Shown piece after piece: positions 7,233 through 18,371 of a DNA stretch of 64,000 bases. Numbering within the stretch: the stretch's first letter is position 1; every line of letters begins with the position of its first letter. The notes beneath the pieces are model-generated. The model was given only the letters and a program-made list of their open reading frames with translations, did no database searches and was not told where the DNA came from. The position numbers were made by a program, and so were the translations under genes. The DNA lies in assembly GCA_902494515.1 (NCBI GenBank), contig CABUTS010000006.1:1-64000 (forward strand), in the 5' to 3' direction. This DNA is from an uncultured Muribaculaceae bacterium (GTDB lineage Bacteria > Bacteroidota > Bacteroidia > Bacteroidales > Muribaculaceae).

Positions 7233-8585
7233 TTACTTGGTGCCGATAATCTTGACGTTCTTCACCTCCCATGTACCGGCCTTGGCGGCGGTGGATATAT
7301 AATGGAAGGCGATCTGAATCTGCTTGCCCTCGTAGGCCGAGAGGTTGATGGAGCCTGAGGAACGGAAGGTCCAGGAGGATGCGTCGGTGAAGCCGGGGAT
7401 AGCGAGGGCTGTCCACTGGCCGCCCACTTCGCGGACTTCGAAGAGAGCCTGTGTCTTAGCAACATCCAGGGATGCGTAATAGTTGCATGCCTGGTCGAAA
7501 GATGCGGCTACATTGTGGGCGTTTGTTAGGTCGATGACGGGGGAGATCAGACGCGAGGAGGCGTCGTGGTCGCGGCCGCCGGCATAGCCCGAAGCCTTCA
7601 TGCAGGCGTAGCGAGTGTCGGAAGCCCAGACGTAGCTGAGTCCGCCGAGCTCTTCATCCTCGATGGTGAAGTCGCCCTGGCCGGAGCCGAAGGATTCGAG
7701 GAAGATGGATTCCACGGGAGCGTTGCCGCCGGTGAAGTCCTCGAGGTCCTCGTAGTCATTGATGAGCACCTGCCATTCGCGGTTGTAGAACGAGAGGATG
7801 CCTACGATGTTGCCCTTGCCCCAGGGGAGAATCATGGGCCAGATGGAGGACTGACCGGAGTTGTAGAGCTGCACACGGCCACCCTCGGCGTCGAAGGCGT
7901 AGCGGGAGGTGGAGGAACCCTGGATGGCGAGAGGCTCGCCTGGGTTCTCGAATTCCATGTCGAGGAACTTGACATAGCGGCCTGTCCAGGCGAGGAACTC
8001 GTCGGTGGTCGGCTGGTTCTGCTCGAAGTAACCCTGAATCTGGGAAGCGGTGACAACGGTGGGTTCCACGGCGTGCGGAAAACCGTAGCACTCGGTGTGG
8101 GCCTCGAATTCCTCTTCGGGGATGCGGCCCGGCTGCTCGCGGCCGGTCTGAGGCACGGTGCCGAGCTGCATGCAGCGGCCGTAGGCGCCCATGTAGAGGC
8201 CGGTGACGTCGATAGCCAGCGTCTGTCCGATCTTGTAGTCCTGATAGAGCTTGGTCTTGTCGACGGCGATGGTGAGACCTGCGGTCTCATCCTCGATCAT
8301 AATGGTCTTGTAGATATTGCCGGCCTCGTCGGAGGAGGTGATGGTGCCGGAGATGATGTAGTGTTCGCCGTTATCCTTGGTGCCGACCTCCTTGGCGTAG
8401 GAGAAGGCGCTGGCCTCGCGGTTGACGAATTCCTGTTTCAGTTGAAGGATGGTGGTGTTGGCCTGCATGTGTGGGCCGTCGCCGCCGGGCACCGGCAGCG
8501 GGGGCATGGCCTTGTCGTCGTCGCAGGAGCTGAAGCCGACGGCCGCTACCAACAGCGAAGCGATATATAGAATTGACTTTTTCAT
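7233..8585 (-). CDS. DUF5689 / choice-of-anchor-J surface lipoprotein
   Basis: This 450-aa lipoprotein has a signal peptide ending GFSSC (Cys 21) followed by DDD. Residues of about 40-275 resemble the DUF5689 part of its downstream neighbour (EHYIISGTITSSDEAGNIYKT; IGQTLAIDVTGLYMG), so the two are paralogous in that part. The C-terminal 165 residues (ESFGSGQGDF, then FDQACNYY, WEVKNVKI) look like a choice-of-anchor J beta-sandwich. It begins 21 bp after the TonB receptor gene ends. No SusD is present, and these two lipoproteins may fill that place. Ligand unknown. Confidence 0.8.
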   Translation of the reverse strand: MKKSILYIASLLVAAVGFSSCDDDKAMPPLPVPGGDGPHMQANTTILQLKQEFVNREASAFSYAKEVGTKDNGEHYIISGTITSSDEAGNIYKTIMIEDETAGLTIAVDKTKLYQDYKIGQTLAIDVTGLYMGAYGRCMQLGTVPQTGREQPGRIPEEEFEAHTECYGFPHAVEPTVVTASQIQGYFEQNQPTTDEFLAWTGRYVKFLDMEFENPGEPLAIQGSSTSRYAFDAEGGRVQLYNSGQSSIWPMILPWGKGNIVGILSFYNREWQVLINDYEDLEDFTGGNAPVESIFLESFGSGQGDFTIEDEELGGLSYVWASDTRYACMKASGYAGGRDHDASSRLISPVIDLTNAHNVAASFDQACNYYASLDVAKTQALFEVREVGGQWTALAIPGFTDASSWTFRSSGSINLSAYEGKQIQIAFHYISTAAKAGTWEVKNVKIIGTK

Positions 8586-8606
8586 AATAGTTTCAGCTTT
8601 GAAGGG

Positions 8607-11393
8607 TTAGAAGCGGACGCCCACGTTGAAGTAAACCTTGATGCCCTGGGCATACTGGAGTTTGGTGGGATAAGCATTGACGTTGTAGCGCTTGGTGTCG
8701 ACGCGGCTCTGCTGGAAGGCGTTGATCACCAGATCCTTGTTGTTCAGGATATTGGAAACGCTGAGGTTGAAGTTGAGCTGTACCTTGCTGATGTAGAGCA
8801 CCTTGCCGATGGAGGCGTTGAGCACCCACTGATTGTCGAGCTTGGGCTGGTCGGCGTACTGGTTGATGATGGTCTGGACCTCCTCCTTGGTGTTGGCTAC
8901 CGACCAGATGTCGGGCATCTCCTCGTGGAAGGGGTAAGCGAGCTTCACGTAGTAGTCAGCCATGAAGGTAGTGTTGACGTTGAAGAACCACATGCCGGGG
9001 GCAGTGTAGTCCAGGGCCAGGTTGACGGCGGTCTGCGGGGTGGAGGTGCAGGTGTAGTTCTTGAGGTAAACCTGACGGACCTGATCGGGATAAAGGCCGT
9101 TCTCGGTGGAACGCAAACCCATCGGGTTGTTCTTGTACTGATACTTGGCGTAGGTCCCAGCAGCCGAGAAGGTCAGCGACGGGAGAATCTTGAAGGCGGC
9201 GCCGACCTCGATACCCTTGTACTGGCGTTTCACGCCGCGGAGGGCGAAGTTGGTGAAGGTGTTGAGGGTTTCGTCGTAGAAGCCCATGCGCTCCATGGCG
9301 TCGTCCATATTCACGAAGAAGGCACCGACGCTGCCGCGGAAACGGCGGTAGTTGAAGGTGTAGTTACCGTCGACCGCGAGGGTCTTCTGCGACTTGAGGT
9401 CGCCGACGGTGGTGTCCTTGTAACGGGGCGAGATGTAGGCGTCATTGACCAGCGGAGCCTGAGTGCCGTACTGGGCGCGGACAGTGAAGTAGTTGCGGCC
9501 GTCGAGCTTGTAGGTGATGCCGGCCTTCACGGCGTAATCGGTGAAAGAGTGAGTGGCGGACTTGCCCAGAGAGTTCTCGGGGGCGCGGCCATTGCGCATG
9601 TGGCCGAAGCGGTAGAACTGCTCCCAGGAGATTGTAGCGCCGTAGTTGATGTCCCAGTGAGCGTAGCTGTGCTGGTTCTGAACCCAGGCCTGGAGGCGTT
9701 GCACATGGAAGTTGTAGTCATAGCCGAAGCGGTCACCCTTGACGACGCGACGGTTGGGACGGTTGAGGTCGTTCTGGAGAATGTCGGGGTTGGCCGTCGG
9801 GTCATACATATCGCGGTCGGAGAAGGGATCGATGTCGACCCAGAATTCACCGCCGAGGAGGTCGCGGATCGTCATGTAGTCGGCCGAGCGGGTGTAGTTG
9901 TAGTTGACGCCCCCCTGGAAGGTGATGTTGTCGCTGAAACGGTGGTTCACGGTGGAACCGATGATGAAGTTGAACTGCTTGGAGTGCTCCATCTGCTGGA
10001 TGTAGCTCGAGCCGATGCGGTCCTTTTCGGGGAGCCCTTCGTTCTGACGGTTGTTCAGGTAGTTGGTCTCATACATGAAATCCCAGTCGATCTGCCGGAT
10101 GCCGCCGATGTCATTGCGCCAGAGGTTGGCGTAGTAGTCATACATCTCCTGGTCGGGAGTGTCCTGGTTCTCAGTGAAGTATGAGGGGAGATTCTTGTAA
10201 TAGTCGGGCTTCGGGTCGTTGGCGCGGTAGTAGTTCAGACGCGTGCGGGCGAAGCTGGTCCAGCGGAAAGCGGCCGAGGTGTTGACGGTGGTGTTTTCGT
10301 TCTTGAACAGATGGGTCAGCATCAGAGTGGGGTCGAACTTCTCGCGGATATTGTCGGAGCGCTTCTTGCCGTTCTGCCAGCCCCAGGTGGGGTTGTAGAG
10401 ATTGTCGCCTGTGAGGTCATAAACCTCCTGCACGGTAGCCTTGCCGTTGGCATACTGGGTCGGGGCGCCGTAGAGGGTCAGCGTTACGGAGTTTTTCCGG
10501 CCGAACTGCTTCATCAGCGACATGAACAGACCGCCCGAACGATAGAATGTGCCGGGAACCACACCTTCGTCGGAGTAGCGGGCGATGGCCGACATTGTCA
10601 GGGCGAAACCGTTGGCGGTCATGCCGGACGAGTATGTAGCCATGCCGCGGAACTTATAGTTGGCGTTAGTGTAGCTCAGAGTTCCGTTGAAGCCGGGGGC
10701 ATAGGTGTCGGTGATGGTGTTGAAGTTCTGCGAACCGGCGATATCGCCGAAACCGTAGGCTGCTCCGCCCAGACCGACGGTGGCCGTGGAGTTACGGAAG
10801 GCACGGGAGGTCATGCCACCGAGCTGCGAGAAGGAGAAACCGCCGCGGATGAGGTCGTTCATCGGCAGGGAGTTGATGTAGGTCTCCTGATAGCGGCTGC
10901 CGACACCGCGGTAGTTGCTGTAGAGGGGCGAATAGCCGTAGCGGGTGAACTTGTAGTAGATGTCGTCCGACGCGCCGGTTAGGGCGGTGACGTTCTGGCT
11001 GTTGCCGTCCTCATCGTCGAGGAGCGACTCGTCGAAGAGCGACTCCTGCTGGCTGTCAAGATTGAAATTGTCGGCGGCGGAGTCATCTGAAATAATGATG
11101 ATGTTGCCGACATTCACGGTCTGGTCGTTGTAGAGGCGCACCTGCGATGCACCGGGAGCATAGCCGGGAGCTTCGACCGAGAGGATAGCCTCGCCGGGGC
11201 GGGCTGTTGAAATGCGGAAATCACCGGCAGGTCCCGTCATTACGGTAATGCCCTGATCCTGGATTGAAATGGTAGCACCGGGGATGGGACTCCCCGAATC
11301 TGCGTCTACCACCACGCCCGAAACCACTGCCGTCTGGGCCAGTGCGGGGATGGCTGCCGTCAGCAGCATCAATAGAAACAGTTTGAATTTCAT
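8607..11393 (-). CDS. TonB-dependent outer-membrane receptor with carboxypeptidase-regulatory-like N-terminal domain
   Basis: This 928-aa protein is a 22-strand barrel importer driven by TonB. A Sec signal peptide (ending PALAQ) is followed at about 25-105 by the Ig-like carboxypeptidase-D regulatory domain (VSGVVVDADSGSPIPGATISI) found in Bacteroidota receptors. A plug domain follows (SRYQETYINSLPMNDL at about 170) and then a long aromatic-rich barrel ending YFNVGVRF, with the terminal aromatic needed for BAM insertion. It is the first gene of the operon with two DUF5689 lipoproteins. There is no SusD, sigma or anti-sigma gene nearby, so the substrate is not evident and is probably not a typical SusCD glycan. 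Confidence 0.93.
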   Translation of the reverse strand: MKFKLFLLMLLTAAIPALAQTAVVSGVVVDADSGSPIPGATISIQDQGITVMTGPAGDFRISTARPGEAILSVEAPGYAPGASQVRLYNDQTVNVGNIIIISDDSAADNFNLDSQQESLFDESLLDDEDGNSQNVTALTGASDDIYYKFTRYGYSPLYSNYRGVGSRYQETYINSLPMNDLIRGGFSFSQLGGMTSRAFRNSTATVGLGGAAYGFGDIAGSQNFNTITDTYAPGFNGTLSYTNANYKFRGMATYSSGMTANGFALTMSAIARYSDEGVVPGTFYRSGGLFMSLMKQFGRKNSVTLTLYGAPTQYANGKATVQEVYDLTGDNLYNPTWGWQNGKKRSDNIREKFDPTLMLTHLFKNENTTVNTSAAFRWTSFARTRLNYYRANDPKPDYYKNLPSYFTENQDTPDQEMYDYYANLWRNDIGGIRQIDWDFMYETNYLNNRQNEGLPEKDRIGSSYIQQMEHSKQFNFIIGSTVNHRFSDNITFQGGVNYNYTRSADYMTIRDLLGGEFWVDIDPFSDRDMYDPTANPDILQNDLNRPNRRVVKGDRFGYDYNFHVQRLQAWVQNQHSYAHWDINYGATISWEQFYRFGHMRNGRAPENSLGKSATHSFTDYAVKAGITYKLDGRNYFTVRAQYGTQAPLVNDAYISPRYKDTTVGDLKSQKTLAVDGNYTFNYRRFRGSVGAFFVNMDDAMERMGFYDETLNTFTNFALRGVKRQYKGIEVGAAFKILPSLTFSAAGTYAKYQYKNNPMGLRSTENGLYPDQVRQVYLKNYTCTSTPQTAVNLALDYTAPGMWFFNVNTTFMADYYVKLAYPFHEEMPDIWSVANTKEEVQTIINQYADQPKLDNQWVLNASIGKVLYISKVQLNFNLSVSNILNNKDLVINAFQQSRVDTKRYNVNAYPTKLQYAQGIKVYFNVGVRF

Positions 11394-11636
11394 GTTAAGG
11401 TGTTATGTTGATATGATTATAATCAGATTCTCAACTGATTAGGTGTTGGTGCAAAGTATCTGCGCAGTCCCAGTGAGCCGACGACGCGTTATTAGCCCGT
11501 AAAGATACGCAAAAAATTATTAATAATCCTCAAATCCGTCACGCTTTTTTCTTATGTTTTACAACATATCAGACAACTTCCGCCCAATATCTCAAACATA
11601 ACATTCAGGATTTAGCGCTCATCGTAACCGCCGCTG
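11394..11636. other. Intergenic region upstream of the receptor operon
   Basis: No gene is seen. On the minus strand, TACTTTGC near 11452-11459 is a partial -7 box about 60 bp before the receptor start, but I see no matching -33 TTG. The region is AT-rich with poly-A/T stretches. Confidence 0.4.
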
Positions 11637-11855
11637 TTAGGGGTTATATATTATTAACGAATATAACTGTGGAATCGTTCTTGACAACGAAGTTGAAAAT
11701 TTTACCCTCCTCGGTCCGGCACTGCCAGACCGTAGCGTCGTCATCTCCAGGCATCCCCCCCTGTAAGACCTCTCCCGCATAGCCCCCAACGGCGACGAGC
11801 ATCCGCTCCCCGCCATCACCATTCCAACCCCCAAAACTATAATTGCTTTCTTCAT
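11637..11855 (-). pseudogene. Small lipoprotein-like ORF, apparently frameshifted
   Basis: The ATG at 11855 gives MKKAIIVLGVGMVMAGSGC, a short lipoprotein-type signal, then a low-quality arginine-rich tail. A second frame in the same strand (down to 11644) reads GDDDATVWQCRTEEGKIFNF, which looks more like a globular domain. A shift near 11795 would join signal and domain, so the gene is probably frameshifted. The signal part is related to the ORF at 12896-12976: third-base differences keep the MKKA frame, so that frame was once coding. Function unknown. Confidence 0.4.
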
Positions 11856-11913
11856 CCTCTAACTGGTTATTCACAAAGTCAGCACTTTGCAATCTTTACG
11901 CCAGATATATTTC

Positions 11914-12135
11914 TCAAGCAATCTTGCCGGTCTCTATTTCGGATTTCAGGTATTGGAACAGATAAACTGCGCCCTGATAATAGAGCCCACATTCCGGGTC
12001 ATTCAGTTTGGCGAAGGTCGTTGAGGAATATAGCTCATCGAGAGCGCGGCGTATATCCCATCCATACTCATTCATCAGCATCTCGGTTAATTCAGCAGCT
12101 AGACACTCTATCTGAAACTGTATATCCTGACTCAT
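11914..12135 (-). CDS. Small acidic protein of the DUF3990 cassette, DUF3791-like partner
   Basis: This 73-aa protein (SQDIQFQIECLAAELTEML start; DPECGLYYQGAVYLFQYLKSEIE at the end) is predicted all-helical and acidic. Its ATG overlaps the stop of the DUF3990 gene (4-bp overlap at 12132-12135), so the two are translationally coupled. Proteins of this size and position commonly accompany DUF3990 and are annotated as DUF3791 or unnamed partners. It could be the immunity or antitoxin part. That role is inference from size, charge and coupling. Confidence 0.65.
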   Translation of the reverse strand: MSQDIQFQIECLAAELTEMLMNEYGWDIRRALDELYSSTTFAKLNDPECGLYYQGAVYLFQYLKSEIETGKIA

Positions 12136-12620
12136 AATTCAATGCGGGTTAGAAGGTTTACGGCTTTGGAAGTGCCAAAAAAGTACTGAACAGCGTGATC
12201 CCCCCGAAATTTCAGTTCCTCAACAAGAGACGCCACAGACAAATAGCCCATAATATAGCGGCGAATCTGAACACCAACAGTATCATCGGCTATCGGACCA
12301 ATCACAATATCATAAGGGTGAACCGGCGTATCGGAGTTGATTTTGCGATTTTTTACCACAAACTCAGCCCATTCTTCAGAGTAGCCAGGGAATACCTTTA
12401 CATTAAGTCCGAGTTCTTCCGCTTTGTTTTCGTCAAATTCAAAGCAGGACAATGTGGGCTGACCTTCGTTTTTAAAACGAACTGTACGAATGGCCATTGC
12501 TATAGCCTGATCGGGGTTCGCGTTGAGGTAGAAACCCTGCCCGAAATCTTTTCCCCGTTTGCTTTTGGAAAGGTCAATCTGCTTGATGGCGACATTCGAG
12601 CCATGGTAAAGACGAATCAT
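12132..12620 (-). CDS. DUF3990 domain protein, ADP-ribosyltransferase-like fold
   Basis: This 162-aa protein starts MIRLYHGSN. It has the DUF3990 hallmarks: YHGS at residues 5-8, GKDFGQGFYL at about 23-32, then DQAIAMA at about 37-43, and a C-terminal RRYIMGY...AVQYFFGT. I recall DUF3990 being grouped with ADP-ribosyltransferase-like folds, where the Y-H-G motif and the GFYL strand shape the NAD pocket. Activity here is not shown. It overlaps both neighbours by 4 bp, making a tight three-gene unit. Possible roles are toxin of a toxin-antitoxin pair or a phage-defence effector. Confidence 0.85.
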   Translation of the reverse strand: MIRLYHGSNVAIKQIDLSKSKRGKDFGQGFYLNANPDQAIAMAIRTVRFKNEGQPTLSCFEFDENKAEELGLNVKVFPGYSEEWAEFVVKNRKINSDTPVHPYDIVIGPIADDTVGVQIRRYIMGYLSVASLVEELKFRGDHAVQYFFGTSKAVNLLTRIEL

Positions 12621-12841
12621 AAACGGCCTCCTTTCCGATAGCAGAGTTCCTGGAGGTCGGAAACGGCATCATCGATAGAGAGCGTGTGCTCGGCCGCATA
12701 ACAGTCCATAAGAAAATCTATGCCGGTAAAACGGCGCAAATAGGCATAAGCCTGTTGGTTAGACAAGCCGAAGCGTTGTGCAAAAGCGCCGACACACGCC
12801 ACCACATATTCTATCCGGTCAAAAAGTTCTTTCTTATCCAT
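12617..12841 (-). CDS. DUF3791 domain protein
   Basis: Starting at the ATG at 12841 this is a 74-aa helical protein (DKKELFDRIEYVVACVGAFA, QAYAYLRRFTGIDFLMDCY, LSIDDAVSDL). The order of segments (IEYVV, a YxYLRRF helix, DFLxDCYxAEHTLS) fits DUF3791, which usually precedes DUF3990. An upstream in-frame start at 12874 would run back into the promoter, so 12841 is preferred. Overlap with the DUF3990 start is ATGA-like (4 bp). Possibly the antitoxin or targeting partner. Confidence 0.75.
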   Translation of the reverse strand: MDKKELFDRIEYVVACVGAFAQRFGLSNQQAYAYLRRFTGIDFLMDCYAAEHTLSIDDAVSDLQELCYRKGGRL

Positions 12842-12871
12842 AGACGGCTGACAATGTTTGATGTTACGCCA

Positions 12872-12901
12872 CAAAAGTAATAATAATTTTCGAAACTACA
12901 A
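12872..12901 (-). promoter_or_regulatory. Consensus promoter of the DUF3791/DUF3990 cassette
   Basis: Minus strand: TTG (12899-12901), 19 bp, TACTTTTG (12872-12879). Expected start near 12865, giving a leader of about 25 nt to the DUF3791 ATG. The -33 box overlaps the stop codon of the small ORF at 12896-12976. Confidence 0.75.
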
Positions 12902-12976
12902 TTGACAACCGAAAATAAACAATCCGCTCCCCGCCATCACCATTCCAACAGCCAAAACCAAAGTAGCTTTCTTCAT
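12896..12976 (-). pseudogene. 26-aa signal-peptide ORF, truncated relative of 11637-11855
   Basis: Reads MKKATLVLAVGMVMAGSGLF then a short tail ending GCQL and a stop. It shares 28 identical bases with the 11855 ORF (11801-11828 against 12922-12949), and the relation extends in weaker form to the start codon. It has only a signal sequence and no mature part, so it is probably a remnant left when the DUF3990 cassette arrived or was duplicated. Confidence 0.4.
12922..12949. repeat. 28-bp direct repeat, second copy (first at 11801-11828)
   Basis: The sequence beginning ATCCGCTCCCCGCCATCACC is identical over 28 bp at 11801-11828 and 12922-12949, 1121 bp apart. The two copies flank the DUF3990/DUF3791 cassette and lie inside the related signal-peptide ORFs. 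This is enough for homologous loss or amplification of the cassette. Confidence 0.85.
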
Positions 12977-12999
12977 ATCCTATATTCACATCTTGTTAT

Positions 13000-13032
13000 A
13001 ACTGACTACCAGTGTTTACAACTGACTACCAG
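13000..13032. repeat. Tandem duplication of AACTGACTACCAG
   Basis: AACTGACTACCAG at 13000-13012 and again at 13020-13032, a 20-bp period. It lies directly after the stop that truncates the HigA remnant, so the repeat junction may mark the deletion that removed the rest of that gene. Confidence 0.7.
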
Positions 13033-13098
13033 CTATTCCAACTCCTCAACTCGTTTGAGGGCTACCTTATACTGCATTTCATTTTCTATCTTTGTCAT
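13033..13098 (-). pseudogene. HigA-type antitoxin remnant (first 21 codons)
   Basis: The ATG at 13098 reads MTKIENEMQYKVALKRVEEL, then E and TAG. This matches the start of HigA-like helix-turn-helix antitoxins (pattern: I-N-E-x-Q-Y-x-x-A-L-x-R-V-E-x-L). The DNA-binding part is absent, so it is a truncated relic. It lies 10 bp after the HigB relic on the same strand, the normal toxin-first order. Confidence 0.65.
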
Positions 13099-13108
13099 AT
13101 CTAACAAT

Positions 13109-13348
13109 TTAAATGGTGGAACAATAAATCCTATCGTATTCCTTATGAGTGCCTATAAACCTTATCAACACAAATTGCGGAATAAATTTAATAACAACAA
13201 CCATACGATAATCATTGCCTTTAATATTAAAAACATAATGTTGATTACCGACATAATCAACTGAATTGTATGTTGCTTTGATATCTGCAAAACAATTCCA
13301 TTGGGCCTTCTTGACTTTGCAAACCCAATCTTCAAGTGCAACCCGCGA
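13109..13348 (-). pseudogene. HigB-type mRNA interferase relic
   Basis: The minus strand from about 13348 to the TAA at 13109-13111 reads ALEDWVCKVKKAQWNCFADI, then SVDYVGNQHYVFNIKGNDYR, then FIGTHKEYDRI. This is the HigB toxin family core (WxxxVKxAxW, D-x-VGN, VFNIKGNxYR, GTHxEYD). The frame is closed by TAG at 13349-13351, where functional homologs continue about 20 residues to their start, so the gene is broken at its 5' end. HigB cleaves mRNA on the ribosome in intact systems. With its antitoxin truncated too, the pair is dead. Confidence 0.75.
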
Positions 13349-13412
13349 CTATGGATTGCTTCTCTTTACGGTATCTGTCCGAAATACAGTGATACTATTT
13401 TATGATAAAACG

Positions 13413-13446
13413 AAAATCCCCGGCGGCCTGGAGGGGGCGCCGGGGA
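13413..13446 (-). terminator. Intrinsic terminator of the GH2 gene
   Basis: TCCCCGGCG (13417-13425) pairs with CGCCGGGGA (13438-13446); TTTT follows on the minus strand. Between it and the gene end, CCCGGAATCGGG is repeated directly near 13474 and 13500. Confidence 0.8.
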
Positions 13447-13514
13447 ATAGCTATCGAGGATTACAAGGAACTTCCCGGAATCGGGAGATTATAGGGAGTC
13501 CCGGAATCGGGGGA

Positions 13515-17153
<3,639 letters not shown>

Positions 17154-18350
17154 ATGAACCGCAATCTGCTGACCCTGCTTTTAATCCTCATAGCCCTGCA
17201 AGCTGCTGCCGCCGGGCGTTTCATCAGTTTCAGTCCCTGTGCCGACACTGATTTCTCCCTGACGCAAACCTCCGACACCGTCCGTTTTGACCCGCAGGAC
17301 TGGGAAGGGGTGAAAATGGCGGTCGGCTCCCTGCGCAACGACCTGCAGGCTGTGACCGGAAGTCCCTGCACCCCGGTTCTTGTCGGCACCGTAGGCAAAA
17401 GCAGCATCGCCCGCGAATACCCCGAAATTGCCCGCATGCTCAAAGGGAAATGGGAGCAGTTTATCATCACCCCGGTAACAGACAGTAAGAATGACCGCAA
17501 GGCGCTGCTGATCCTCGGCTCCGACAAGCGCGGCACCATCTACGGCATCTATGAACTGAGCCGTCAGATCGGGGTCTCCCCCTGGTACTGGATGGCCGAT
17601 GCGCCCGTCAGCCGCCACGATTCGATATACGTCAGCAAAGGGATGTTCACCGACGACGAACCGAAAGTCAAGTACCGCGGCATCTTCATCAACGACGAAT
17701 GGCCTTCGTTCGGCACCTGGTGCGAGAACCGGTTCGGCGGCATCAACAGCAATGCCTACAGCCGCGAGTATTCGATTCCGGCACACCGTTTCAGCCGCAA
17801 GAAAGCCGGCAGCGGCGCGGAGTGGATTTTCCTCCCCGACCTGGGCCGCGGCGAGGGGTGCATGGGCAGCAGCAATGTCATGGCCGAGCAGTCCGGCGCG
17901 TCGCTCGAATACGACGTGGTGACCGACGGGGATACCGCCACCTTCGCCATCGGCATACTCCCGACGCAGGATATCCTGCCGGAGCGCGGCCTGCGTCTCG
18001 GTATTCAGGTCGACAGTCTGCCGATGCAGGTGGTCGACGCCCGCCGCGGGCTGGTCGATACGTTCAACGAATACACCCCTGAGAATCTGAGCGTTTCGAA
18101 GGTACTTAAACCGCTGCCCCCGCGCAGCCGTCTGTCGCTGAGCGGATTCGTCGGCGGGACTACTCTCCCGAGGCGCAAGGAGGTGTTCGACAACATCCGC
18201 TGGCTCGAAGCCTCCTTCAGCGTGCCGGCAGGGCGGCACACTCTGAGGCTGGTGATGATCGACCCGGAAACAATTGTCGAACAGATTGTAGTGAACCCCG
18301 ACAACAACAGCTACAGCTACTTCGGCAACGGGTTCTTCGCGGAGAAATAA
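17154..18350 (+). pseudogene. GH115 alpha-glucuronidase with the catalytic domain deleted in frame
   Basis: Family 115 enzymes remove (4-O-methyl-)glucuronic acid from xylan and are usually 800-970 aa; this one is 398. Residues 1-202 match the GH115 N-terminal domain (signal peptide; RGTIYGIYELSRQIGVSPWY; KYRGIFINDEWPSFG; NRFGGINSNAY). At residue 202 (about 17759) the sequence jumps to the C-terminal domain (SIPAHRFSRKKAGSGAEW..., LEYDVVTDGDTATF, HTLRLVMIDPETIVEQIVVN). The region between, expected to carry the TIM barrel and catalytic acids, is missing without loss of frame. No GH activity is expected; glycan binding could remain. It is followed 21 bp later by a GH43 gene. Confidence 0.8.
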
Positions 18351-18371
18351 AAATTATGTAAATTACTGATT

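Noticed and set aside
5762..11000. Plus-strand ORFs opposite the receptor operon
   Set aside because: Acidic Gly/Val-rich antisense frames without motifs; the minus-strand genes have signal peptides and domains.
12902..13264. 120-aa plus-strand ORF
   Set aside because: It lies opposite the HigB/HigA relics and the small signal ORF and has no protein-like composition.
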